A DNA stretch of 64,000 bases from Verrucomicrobiaceae bacterium (GTDB lineage Bacteria > Verrucomicrobiota > Verrucomicrobiia > Verrucomicrobiales > Verrucomicrobiaceae), in the NCBI GenBank assembly GCA_947466075.1, contig CANIBP010000002.1, positions 124,001 through 188,000 on the forward strand, written 5' to 3'. The notes under the pieces were generated by a model. That model saw only the letters and a list, made by a program, of their open reading frames with translations, was not told the origin of the DNA and ran no database searches. Shown here piece by piece: positions 1 through 7,904 of the stretch. Position numbers and translations under genes: made by a program. Positions within the stretch are counted from its first letter, which is position 1, and each line of letters begins with the position of its first letter.

Positions 1-1
1 C

Positions 2-931
2 CAGCTCTGCACCCTGCTCAGCATCAAGACCGGTGGTTGCAGCGAAGACTGCGGCTACTGCGCGCAGAGCGCCCGCTACACCACCAGCGTGCAGGCGGAG
101 AAGCTCATGCCGAAGGAGCAGGTCATGGAGCGCGCCCTCGCCGCACGTGCGAATGGCTCCACCCGCTTCTGCATGGGCGCTGCTTGGAAAGGCGTGCGCA
201 AAGGCACTCAAAAATTCGACCAGGTACTCGACATCGTGCGCGACGTTTCCAAGCTCGGCATGGAAGTCTGCGTCACCCTCGGCGAACTCGGCGCGGACGA
301 AGCCGCCGATCTCAAGCAAGCCGGCGTCACCGCCTACAACCACAACGTGGACACCTCCCCTGAGAATTACCCGAACATCGTCAGCACCCACACCTTTGAA
401 GACCGCCTGCGCACCATCCGCCACGCGCAAGATGCCGGCATGTCCGTCTGCTGCGGCGGCATCCTCGGCCTCGGCGAGACCATCGACGACCGCCTGAAAA
501 TGCTGGAGGTCATCTCCAACTTCAATCCGCAGCCCGAAAGCATCCCGATCAACGCCCTCATGCCCATCAAAGGCACCCCGATGGGCGACAACGAGGTCAT
601 TGATGCCTTCGCCTTCGTCCGCATGATCGCCGTCACGCGCATCGCCGTGCCGAAGGCCAAAGTGCGCCTCAGTGCCGGTCGCACCAATCTCAGCCGCGAA
701 GCCCAGGCCCTCGCCTACTTCGCCGGTGCCAACTCCATCTTCTACGGCGACAAACTCCTCACCACTGCCAATCCCCGCGCCAACGAGGACATGAAACTCC
801 TCCGCGAACTCGGCCTCGCTCCTCTGGAGCCGAATCCAGCGATGGAAGCCCCTGAGTCCATGGACGGCGTGCCGCTGAGCCCCTGCTGTGACCATTCCTG
901 CGAGAAGGAAAAGGCGAGTGCTTGCTGCTAG
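2..931 (+). CDS. bioB: Biotin synthase, 5' end cut by window edge
   Basis: Biotin synthase, a radical SAM enzyme that inserts sulfur into dethiobiotin in the last step of biotin synthesis. About 309 residues are visible; the N-terminus lies outside the window, and the reading frame is open from base 2. The cluster-binding motif CSEDCGYC (Cys-x3-Cys-x2-Cys) sits at visible residues 13-20. Family blocks follow: GVTAYNHNVDTSPENYP, CCGGILGLGE, and the C-terminal SAGRTNLSREAQALAYFAGANSI region. The extreme C-terminus is cysteine-rich (CCDHSC and ACC), as in several BioB tails. No other biotin gene is visible downstream, so any bio operon would lie to the left. Identification is secure. Confidence 0.96.
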   Translation, partial: QLCTLLSIKTGGCSEDCGYCAQSARYTTSVQAEKLMPKEQVMERALAARANGSTRFCMGAAWKGVRKGTQKFDQVLDIVRDVSKLGMEVCVTLGELGADEAADLKQAGVTAYNHNVDTSPENYPNIVSTHTFEDRLRTIRHAQDAGMSVCCGGILGLGETIDDRLKMLEVISNFNPQPESIPINALMPIKGTPMGDNEVIDAFAFVRMIAVTRIAVPKAKVRLSAGRTNLSREAQALAYFAGANSIFYGDKLLTTANPRANEDMKLLRELGLAPLEPNPAMEAPESMDGVPLSPCCDHSCEKEKASACC

Positions 932-976
932 CGAAACCAAATTGAGATTTCGCACGGGTTTGATCTGATAATCATC

Positions 977-1399
977 ATGAATCAGCTCGTTCGATTGCTC
1001 GTGCTGCCTTTTCCTGTAGCGGTCTTGCTTGGCTCTACAGCTTTGGTAATCACCGATCACATCATGCGGCCTGATCGCACAGGGATAGATGACTCCATCG
1101 ATGCTGGTTCTTTCGTTGGGTTCATCGTGATCTCCACCATTGTTGTCTTGCTTCAAGTTCTCCTCGGCGTGCCGTCGTTGCTGATTTTGGATGCGAGAAA
1201 GAGCAGGAAGGGCGGTTATCTGGTCACGGCCATCTTGATCGCAATCGTATTGGCTTTTGCAATTTCCAAGGTGCTTCTGGCTCCACAATTTGGCGAAACG
1301 ATGGGATGGATGTATCCCCGTGTATTCGCATTCTTGGGTGTTCCCCTCGTCTTCTGCTACTGGCTGGCGCTTCGTGTGCGCACGACCCGTGTCGGTTAA
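977..1399 (+). CDS. Hypothetical four-helix membrane protein
   Basis: A 140-residue protein with four likely transmembrane segments (about residues 5-27, 47-70, 80-103 and 112-133) and a short basic loop (DARKSRKGG) between helices 2 and 3. I do not recognise the family. It starts 45 bases after bioB on the same strand and ends 4 bases before the convergent phosphorylase gene. Base composition is a little more AT-rich than bioB. It is kept as a gene because it fills the space, has a coherent membrane topology and begins at a normal ATG. Function unknown. Confidence 0.7.
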   Translation: MNQLVRLLVLPFPVAVLLGSTALVITDHIMRPDRTGIDDSIDAGSFVGFIVISTIVVLLQVLLGVPSLLILDARKSRKGGYLVTAILIAIVLAFAISKVLLAPQFGETMGWMYPRVFAFLGVPLVFCYWLALRVRTTRVG

Positions 1400-1403
1400 T
1401 TTG

Positions 1404-2171
1404 TCACACCACGGCCTTCAACAGCCTCGCCAGATACAGGCTCGCGGTCTTGCCGACTTCGACGACTTCGGCGTGATGCAGCGTCTGCGGTCTCAAACCG
1501 GCGGCCCAGTTGGTGAGCATGGAGATGCCGGCGACTTCCATGCCTAAAGAACGGGCTTGAATCGCCTCGGGCACGGTGGACATGCCGACGGCGTCGGCAC
1601 CGAGCGTGCTCAGCATGCGGATTTCGGCGGGCGTCTCATACTGCGGGCCGAGCAGCGCGGCATACACGCCCGCATGCAGCTTCAAACCGATCTCCACCGC
1701 CGCCGCGTGGAATTTTTCCGCCCACGAGCGCGAATAGACCTCGCTCATGTCATGGAAGTTCGGCCCGCCGAGCAGCGGCGTGGTGCCCTGGAAGTTGATG
1801 TGATCCGTGATGAGCATCAAACCGCCGACATGGAAATGCTCGTCGATCGCGCCAGCCGCATTCGTGAGCACGACACGCTTCACGCCGAGGCTGTGCATAA
1901 AGCGAATGCCCGCCGTGACTTCTGCGGCGCTGAGACCTTCATACAAATGCCGACGACCTTGGGCGATGAGGATCGGCCGGTCGTGATGACGCGCCAAAAC
2001 AAAACGCCCCGCATGCCCCGGCACCGTGGAGGCACTCAAACCGGGCACTTCAGCATACGGCACCTCGCATTCGACCCCAAACGCCTCCGCCACACCTCCG
2101 AGGCCAGAACCAAGCACGATGGCCGTTTCGGGGCGGGCATTCTGAATTTGGGCGAGACTCATGCGGCCCAT
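1404..2171 (-). CDS. Purine nucleoside phosphorylase
   Basis: Purine nucleoside phosphorylase of the trimeric PNP/MTAP family, which splits purine nucleosides with phosphate to the base and ribose 1-phosphate in purine salvage. Family blocks seen: VLGSGLGG (phosphate loop), TVPGHAGRFV, QGRRHLYEG, VVLTNAAGAI, MLITDHINFQGTTPL, LGPQYETPAEI and ADAVGMSTVPEAI. I place the start at 2171 (MGRMSLAQIQ), giving 255 residues and leaving about 155 bases of divergent upstream DNA. The frame is open to an ATG at 2306, but those extra 45 residues do not resemble the family and would leave no promoter room. The family usually has about 28 residues before GSGLG and this start leaves about 19, so the true start is uncertain. 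Confidence 0.9.
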   Translation of the reverse strand: MGRMSLAQIQNARPETAIVLGSGLGGVAEAFGVECEVPYAEVPGLSASTVPGHAGRFVLARHHDRPILIAQGRRHLYEGLSAAEVTAGIRFMHSLGVKRVVLTNAAGAIDEHFHVGGLMLITDHINFQGTTPLLGGPNFHDMSEVYSRSWAEKFHAAAVEIGLKLHAGVYAALLGPQYETPAEIRMLSTLGADAVGMSTVPEAIQARSLGMEVAGISMLTNWAAGLRPQTLHHAEVVEVGKTASLYLARLLKAVV

Positions 2172-2327
2172 GTTCGAGCGGCAATGCGTTGCTTCAACTG
2201 CTGATACAGATCCTTCACAATCGGCATCTCGATGAGATTGATCGGCCTGTAAGTGGATATCTTGCGCACCAGCCGAAACCTGCGACAAGGCGTATTCAAG
2301 TGACATGTGCGTGGTGTTTATGTAATC

Positions 2328-2804
2328 ATGCCTAGCATGAAAGCCATCCTTCTCGCCCTCACCCTGTTGATTCTACCAGCTCATGCGACCTCGCTCAGCC
2401 TCCTGATGGTGAAGATGCCGATTTATCTGCATGGGTCGGATTCGGACACGCAAATTCAGATTTTGAATGTTCCTGTGATGAATGCTTCTTCTACCAACGA
2501 AGCAAGCTATAGCGCGATTTGCCACGCGTTTATTCCACCCAATATCTCAAGCTGGGTAAAACCTTCGGACGTTAATATTGCTTCGCAATACGGCATTCAT
2601 GTGTCGATGGAGGAGGCCAGTGAGAAAGGTATCTATCATTGGATGATCACCGTGAATGCAGAAGCAGCGAAAAGACCGGAAGGTTTTCCATTCACAATAG
2701 AGCAGGTGGTAGATTCGGTCGTAACCTGCGTCAAGCTCATGACTCCAACGGTGCCCGAAGGCGATAGAAAAGTCACCATCAAGGTTTGGGCGGCCAAGAA
2801 ATGA
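2328..2804 (+). CDS. Hypothetical exported protein
   Basis: A protein of about 158 residues with a signal peptide (MPSMKAILLALTLLILPAHA, likely cleavage after AHA). The mature part has no domain I can name; it contains a region rich in Asn/Ser and ends in a beta-rich, Lys-containing segment (DRKVTIKVWAAKK). The ATG at 2328 was chosen because it starts directly with the signal peptide; the frame is open to 2307. Its base use is more AT-rich than the neighbouring housekeeping genes, which may mean a lineage-specific or transferred gene. It is divergent from the phosphorylase gene. Function unknown. Confidence 0.65.
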   Translation: MPSMKAILLALTLLILPAHATSLSLLMVKMPIYLHGSDSDTQIQILNVPVMNASSTNEASYSAICHAFIPPNISSWVKPSDVNIASQYGIHVSMEEASEKGIYHWMITVNAEAAKRPEGFPFTIEQVVDSVVTCVKLMTPTVPEGDRKVTIKVWAAKK

Positions 2805-2869
2805 CCATGTTGCATTCCCCCTGCTCCCACCTTTGGTGCGTGCCTTAACTTTGAACTGAAAGACACATC

Positions 2870-3586
2870 ATGGGCGCACAATGGAAACAGAAATGGCGGG
2901 AAATGGCCGCAGACCAGAAGGGGAAGATCACGGGGAAGCTGGTGCGGGAAATCCAGGTGGCGGCGAAGCTGGGTGGGCCGCATCCTGAATACAATGCGCG
3001 GCTGGCGGCCGCAGTGGCGATCGCGAAGAAGCAGAGCGTGACGCGAGATACCATTGAGCGGGCGATTGCAAAGGGCTCGGGCACCGGACCGGATGCGGTG
3101 CAGTTTGAGACGACCACTTATGAAGGCTTCACCCCGCATCGGGTGCCAGTGATCGTGGAATGCCTGACGGATAACAACAACCGCACGTCCTCAGACATCA
3201 AAGTACTGTTCCGTGCAGGCAGCATGGGCAAGGTGGCGTGGATGTTTGATCACTGCGGTGTGATCGAGGCACATCATGCGGACAAGTCGCTGGACATCGA
3301 GGTAGCCGCGCTGGAAGCGGAGGCGGACAATGTGGAGCCGATGGAAGTCGAGGATGAAGAAGCGGCAGGACACCTCGGTGCGCGGTTCTTCTGCCAAATG
3401 ACGAGTTTGGATGCGGTGACCAAGGCTTTAAAGGCGGCGGGTTGGCAGGTGACGACATCGGAGATGAGCTATGTGCCGAAGGAATTTCCGGAGCTGACGG
3501 ATGAGCAGCGCGATGAGGTGACGACGTTTTTGCAGACGCTCGATGCGCATGATGATGTGCACCGGGTGTATGCGGCACTGAAATGA
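2870..3586 (+). CDS. YebC/PmpR (TACO1) family protein
   Basis: A 238-residue YebC/PmpR-family protein. Family members are described as DNA-binding regulators, and more recently as ribosome-associated factors that help translation of proline stretches. Conserved blocks: GKLVREIQVAAKLGG near residue 24, NARLAAAVAIAKKQ, RDTIERAIAKG, the YEGFTPHRVPVIVE segment, LTDNNNRTSSDIK, and a C-terminal region around VPKEFPELTDEQ. The N-terminus is MGAQWKQKW rather than the common MAGHSKW form, so it belongs to the divergent MGRQW-like branch. The next gene starts 13 bases downstream. Family assignment is firm; the molecular role here is not shown by sequence. Confidence 0.92.
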   Translation: MGAQWKQKWREMAADQKGKITGKLVREIQVAAKLGGPHPEYNARLAAAVAIAKKQSVTRDTIERAIAKGSGTGPDAVQFETTTYEGFTPHRVPVIVECLTDNNNRTSSDIKVLFRAGSMGKVAWMFDHCGVIEAHHADKSLDIEVAALEAEADNVEPMEVEDEEAAGHLGARFFCQMTSLDAVTKALKAAGWQVTTSEMSYVPKEFPELTDEQRDEVTTFLQTLDAHDDVHRVYAALK

Positions 3587-3599
3587 AAACTAGACGCCC

Positions 3600-5699
3600 A
3601 TGAAAGTCCTCAGCTGCCTTCTGCTCACAACGCTGCTGATCTGCAGCTGCGGAAAGAAGAAGGCCGTGCCGCAGATAACGAAAGCGGCGGAGGCGGTTGT
3701 GGTGAAGCCGACGCTGATGACGGAGGCGGCGAAGCTAGGGATGGCAGTGCGTGTGCCCGTGGATGTGGAGTTTTGCGTGAGCAGTGTGCAGTGGAAGAAG
3801 CATGCGGAGGCGCTCAAGACGTCGAACTGGTGGAGCCAACTCATGGCGCTGCTGGAAGACAAGACGCCGGCGGCGAATGGAATGACGACCGTGGCGATTG
3901 ATGAGATATTCATCGCCTTAGGCCAAGGTAGCACGAAGAGCCTCACGCTGCTGCGGCAGTTGAACGATCTTTACAACGAGACGGCGTATCGCGGCATGAT
4001 GAGCGGCGGCGTGCTGGCGGGTTTGGGGACGAGTTTTGATGCCAAAAAGCTGATGGAGGCGGCGGTGCGTGATCCAGCGGTGTTAGAGACACTGATTCTG
4101 CTTCTGGAACGCTTTGAAATGCCACCGGTGATGATCGGTGTAGCATCGCCGGAACCAGAGAAGGCGTTGAAGCTGGCGAGTGATCAAATGCATCTAGCGA
4201 AATGGCTTGGCGATGCACCGCAGTCGCGCATCGTGACAACCCAAGGGGAGAAGATCACAGTGAATGAGATCGCGATGAGCTCTGTTTTAACGTTGGAGCG
4301 ACGACAGGAATGGATGGCGGCGCTGATGAAGGCGATGCCGGAGATCACGCCGGAAATGAAGGACCGCATCGCACGCGGACTGGACGTGCTGGCACGGAAG
4401 AAGTGGGTGCTGGCGCTAGGCTTGGGGAAAGAGCGTGCGTATGTGGCGGTAGCGAAATCGACGGAGCAAATCCGTTTGGCGAACTCGGTGGAGGATTCCA
4501 TGCTGGCACGACCGGAGATGCGGAAGCTGGATGCGGATGCAATGAAGACGCTGGGATTAATCGCATGCTGGGACGGGCCGTTTTGGGATGCACTCCAATC
4601 AGATCAGCCGTTTCAGCCGATCGTTCGCGGATTGCTCGATGGTCTGAAGTCCGAGAAGCTGTTTGCGGGCATGACGCGTGCACTGGAGCCGCAGATGGTG
4701 GAGCTAGCAGCGGCGGAACGGGCGTTTTACCATCGCGAGCACACGACTGGAGCTGCGGTAGCGTGGTGGGACGGAGGATTGCAGGTGGATTGGACCGGTG
4801 GCATCGCCACAGCAAGCCTAGATGCGCTAGCAAAGGTCTCACCGTTCACACCGTTACTGGATGAGCCAGACGTGGTCTTTGGCCTCAGTGGTCATGGTTC
4901 AACGGCGGGCACGGGCAGGGCGTATTTTGAGGCGTGGATGCGTGCAGTTTACGCAGCCGCGCAGGAACTGGCGAAAGCAGGTGTGGGTGGTGCACCGTCA
5001 ATGCAGATGCTGACGCTGATGAATCAATCGGTGCTGCCGAGTGTGATCGGTGTGTATGATGGCACGAAGACGATCTATCAAAAGGCACTGGGGAATGATG
5101 GAGCATTGATTCTCGACATCGGCGGCAAGATGCCACTGCTGCCAGGATTACCGCCAGGTGGTGAAGCCGTGCCGCTGCCACGCTTTGCGATGGCGCATGA
5201 GGTTAAGAACCGTGCCTTGATCGGTGTATCATGGCAGAACATTGAAGAGGGCCTGCGACAGGCTTTGATGGTGGTGCCAGCGGCAGAACCAATCAAGTTA
5301 CCGAAGACGGTGACCAAGCGGTATGGCGAGGTGATGAGTTTTGCGTATGAACTGCCTGTTGGGTCAAATGATCTACTGCCATGTGTGTCCCTGACGGAGA
5401 AGATTTTAGTGCTGGGTACATCACGGACCCAGCAGATTCGAATTGCGGAGAGTCTCATGCAGTCGGGTCAAGCATTGGTGCCAACGGGGATGAGGCTGAA
5501 AGTCAATTTCACAAGGCTGCGGGAATTTTTGAAGGCCTTTGCGGCGGTGCGTGCACAGACTAGTGGTGCGGATGGCTTTAAGGTGGCGTTAAAATGGCTT
5601 GCACCGTTTGAGACCATGGATCTGCGGATGTGGAGTCAAGAAGGGCAGGGAAGAGGAACGCTATCGTGGAAAATGCACGATGTGTTGAGCTATGATTGA
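3600..5699 (+). CDS. Large lipoprotein of unknown function
   Basis: A 699-residue predicted lipoprotein. The N-terminus MKVLSCLLLTTLLICSCGKKK has a hydrophobic core and a lipobox-like end (ICSC, lipid on the last Cys at residue 17), followed by a basic stretch. The rest is a long mixed alpha/beta sequence with no motif I recognise and no transmembrane helix after the signal. Aromatic and Gly-rich segments around residue 390-420 (AVAWWDGGLQVDWTGG) and a 'LGTS' segment near 600 resemble substrate-free structural domains rather than an enzyme. It starts 13 bases after the YebC-family gene and may share its transcript. It may be a Verrucomicrobia-specific envelope protein; function unknown. Confidence 0.8.
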   Translation: MKVLSCLLLTTLLICSCGKKKAVPQITKAAEAVVVKPTLMTEAAKLGMAVRVPVDVEFCVSSVQWKKHAEALKTSNWWSQLMALLEDKTPAANGMTTVAIDEIFIALGQGSTKSLTLLRQLNDLYNETAYRGMMSGGVLAGLGTSFDAKKLMEAAVRDPAVLETLILLLERFEMPPVMIGVASPEPEKALKLASDQMHLAKWLGDAPQSRIVTTQGEKITVNEIAMSSVLTLERRQEWMAALMKAMPEITPEMKDRIARGLDVLARKKWVLALGLGKERAYVAVAKSTEQIRLANSVEDSMLARPEMRKLDADAMKTLGLIACWDGPFWDALQSDQPFQPIVRGLLDGLKSEKLFAGMTRALEPQMVELAAAERAFYHREHTTGAAVAWWDGGLQVDWTGGIATASLDALAKVSPFTPLLDEPDVVFGLSGHGSTAGTGRAYFEAWMRAVYAAAQELAKAGVGGAPSMQMLTLMNQSVLPSVIGVYDGTKTIYQKALGNDGALILDIGGKMPLLPGLPPGGEAVPLPRFAMAHEVKNRALIGVSWQNIEEGLRQALMVVPAAEPIKLPKTVTKRYGEVMSFAYELPVGSNDLLPCVSLTEKILVLGTSRTQQIRIAESLMQSGQALVPTGMRLKVNFTRLREFLKAFAAVRAQTSGADGFKVALKWLAPFETMDLRMWSQEGQGRGTLSWKMHDVLSYD

Positions 5700-5760
5700 G
5701 GCCGCTTGCCGTGGGCATCTTGTCCGTTGCTGTTCCTGTCTCATTGACGAAAGCAGGCCA

Positions 5761-7848
5761 TTACTTCGGTGAGACGATCGCAGGTTCGGCTTGGGGGTGC
5801 CAAGTAAGTGACCCGTTTTCGTCTTTGGTATAAATAACCGGAACGGCTTTGCCTTTGGGGCCTTCGGGAAGAAGACGGCCTTCCGCGTCGAAGTTGGCGA
5901 TGCGGGCACCCGTATAGCGAATCCAACCCTGGAGTGCGCCGGAATCGGAGTGGTAGCGATAGACGTCACGCCATTGCTTGGGCGTGGTGAGGCGCTGACT
6001 GACGTAGGCGGGGGCGGTGGAGCGTTCGAGGACGTCGGCGAAGAGAACCTGGCTCAGCAGCGTGAGATTAAGGCCGCGAAGCATGTAGCGTTCGCCGAGG
6101 GAGAGCTGGTCGGGCGGTGACATGGTGTCGATCTGGCCGGAGGCCTGCTCGACGAGAACACCCTGCATGATGAGGCGATGGAGTTCGGCACGGACATCGG
6201 CAACGGCGGATGATTTAGGAGATGCTGCTGCTAATGCATCGAGTTCGCGCTGGGAGCCAAGGTAGAAGGGATGAAAGCTGGTGATGGCGTGAAGCACTTT
6301 TTCGATGGTGCTGCGTACGGTGAACTCGGATTTTTCGTCGATGCGTGTTTTCAGTGCGGTGCTGATGGCTGCGCCGAATTTGGAGCGAAGCTTGGCGGCT
6401 TCGTCTTTGCGTTTGTCGTCACGTTCGGCGGCAGTGAGAGCCTCAAGCTGCGGGGTGAGAGCAAGGTAGTGTTTTTGCAGGCCGCTGCGTTCTGCGGGAG
6501 TGAGGATTTGATCGAGGAGGCGGCCACGCAGATTGGTGTCCTTCAAACTGAAGGCGAAGAGAACTTTCACCCAGCGTGAGTCGGTGTCGGAAGTGGGAAG
6601 ACCAAAGTCGGGGTTGTGAGTTTGGTAATGAATTTCTGCAACGCGGCCGTGCTCATCATAGAAGTGCATCTCGTTGGGCAGCATGTAAAAACTGATGATG
6701 GCCGGGGCGCTGATGCTGGCCCCGTTGTCGGCAAAAATGCCGATGTCGATGCGATGGCTACGTATACCGGTGGCCGTGATGACGGGCGGCTGCCAACGAA
6801 CGCGAATGCGCATGACATTGCTGCCGGGAGCGGACTCGATGCGGACAAAGCGTGGATCGCCTTGCAGCACGGTAACACGCATCTGCAGCAGTGCTTTGGT
6901 GAGATTGAGTGTCTTGTCGAAGCCGATGAGCATACCGTGCTCAGCTTCATTCCCACGCAGGATGCGCGCAATGGAGACGGGTGTGTCGGAAAGCTGCCAA
7001 GGATAGGAGCCGGGCAGTTCGAAGTAATTTTTACCGGCTGCAATCTTGGTTTCTTCGATGACTTGCAGCAAAACGAGCGGTGGAATTTTCTCCGGCGTCA
7101 TTTCATGGGCGATTTGCACCATTTTTTCTTCGTCGATTTGCGCACCGTCGAATACCACCGGATGTGCCTTGCCAGTGAAGTAGTCTTCTGGTGTTTGAAC
7201 CATCTTGTTTGCACGACGAAAGATGGACTGCAGCGTTGGCATGAGCAGATGCTTTTCAATGAGCCGCTTCTGCGTGTCGGGAGGAAGAGCAGCGGCGGTG
7301 GAAAGCAACGCCTGGAGGAAGGGCTGATCAGTGCCGGAGGAACCCTGGGAAATGAGTAGAGCAGGGGTGTTCAGCGGCAGGAGATCGCCATATCCACCGC
7401 CGATGCCGTTGGCACCTATGTCGTGGTCCTGATGTTCGGGGTAGATGAAGAGGTTGTTGGAGAGATACTGCTGGGCGAGGAAGCGATTCCCACCGGGATC
7501 CATCATGTAGAGCCGCGGCAGGCAGCCGAGTTGCTCGGCGGCAGAAGCCATGGAGCAGTTGCCGAGGGTTGGCTGGGAGCGAAGCTGTGTGGCGGCACCT
7601 TTGTCGTTCTCCACTGCCTGAAAAACTTGGAGTTGCGGATACTGTGCGGTGTTTAACGGTGAGTGTTGGCCGTCGCGATTTTCATAGGTCATGGCTTTCA
7701 GACCTGCCGCTGTACCGTTGACGAACCATTCGTTGAGCAGTTTGGCGACATTGTCCGTTCGCGTGGTGACGGGTTGCGCAGGGACGATGGTGATGCCCAG
7801 CGTTAGGAACGCAAGGAGGCGCAAAGCTACCGTGGTCGTGAATGACAC
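5761..7848 (-). CDS. Large exported protein of unknown function
   Basis: A 695-residue protein with an N-terminal signal peptide (MSFTTTVALRLLAFLTLGIT, cleavage likely near VPAQP). The mature region has a LGNCSMASAAEQLGC segment with two cysteines, a Gly-rich DIGANGIGGGYGDLLPLN stretch, a long helical middle and a C-terminal part that looks like a MORN or toxin-repeat-like strand region (RYTGARIANFDAEGRLLPEG). I recognise no catalytic motif. It lies 56 bases downstream of the histidine kinase gene on the same strand, so the two may be cotranscribed. It converges on the lipoprotein gene with a 61-base gap. Function unknown. Confidence 0.8.
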   Translation of the reverse strand: MSFTTTVALRLLAFLTLGITIVPAQPVTTRTDNVAKLLNEWFVNGTAAGLKAMTYENRDGQHSPLNTAQYPQLQVFQAVENDKGAATQLRSQPTLGNCSMASAAEQLGCLPRLYMMDPGGNRFLAQQYLSNNLFIYPEHQDHDIGANGIGGGYGDLLPLNTPALLISQGSSGTDQPFLQALLSTAAALPPDTQKRLIEKHLLMPTLQSIFRRANKMVQTPEDYFTGKAHPVVFDGAQIDEEKMVQIAHEMTPEKIPPLVLLQVIEETKIAAGKNYFELPGSYPWQLSDTPVSIARILRGNEAEHGMLIGFDKTLNLTKALLQMRVTVLQGDPRFVRIESAPGSNVMRIRVRWQPPVITATGIRSHRIDIGIFADNGASISAPAIISFYMLPNEMHFYDEHGRVAEIHYQTHNPDFGLPTSDTDSRWVKVLFAFSLKDTNLRGRLLDQILTPAERSGLQKHYLALTPQLEALTAAERDDKRKDEAAKLRSKFGAAISTALKTRIDEKSEFTVRSTIEKVLHAITSFHPFYLGSQRELDALAAASPKSSAVADVRAELHRLIMQGVLVEQASGQIDTMSPPDQLSLGERYMLRGLNLTLLSQVLFADVLERSTAPAYVSQRLTTPKQWRDVYRYHSDSGALQGWIRYTGARIANFDAEGRLLPEGPKGKAVPVIYTKDENGSLTWHPQAEPAIVSPK

Positions 7849-7904
7849 GCGGCATTGTCATGGTGACGTGCTGCTTGGCAAAGAGAATGTGCTATGCCAA
7901 AGAT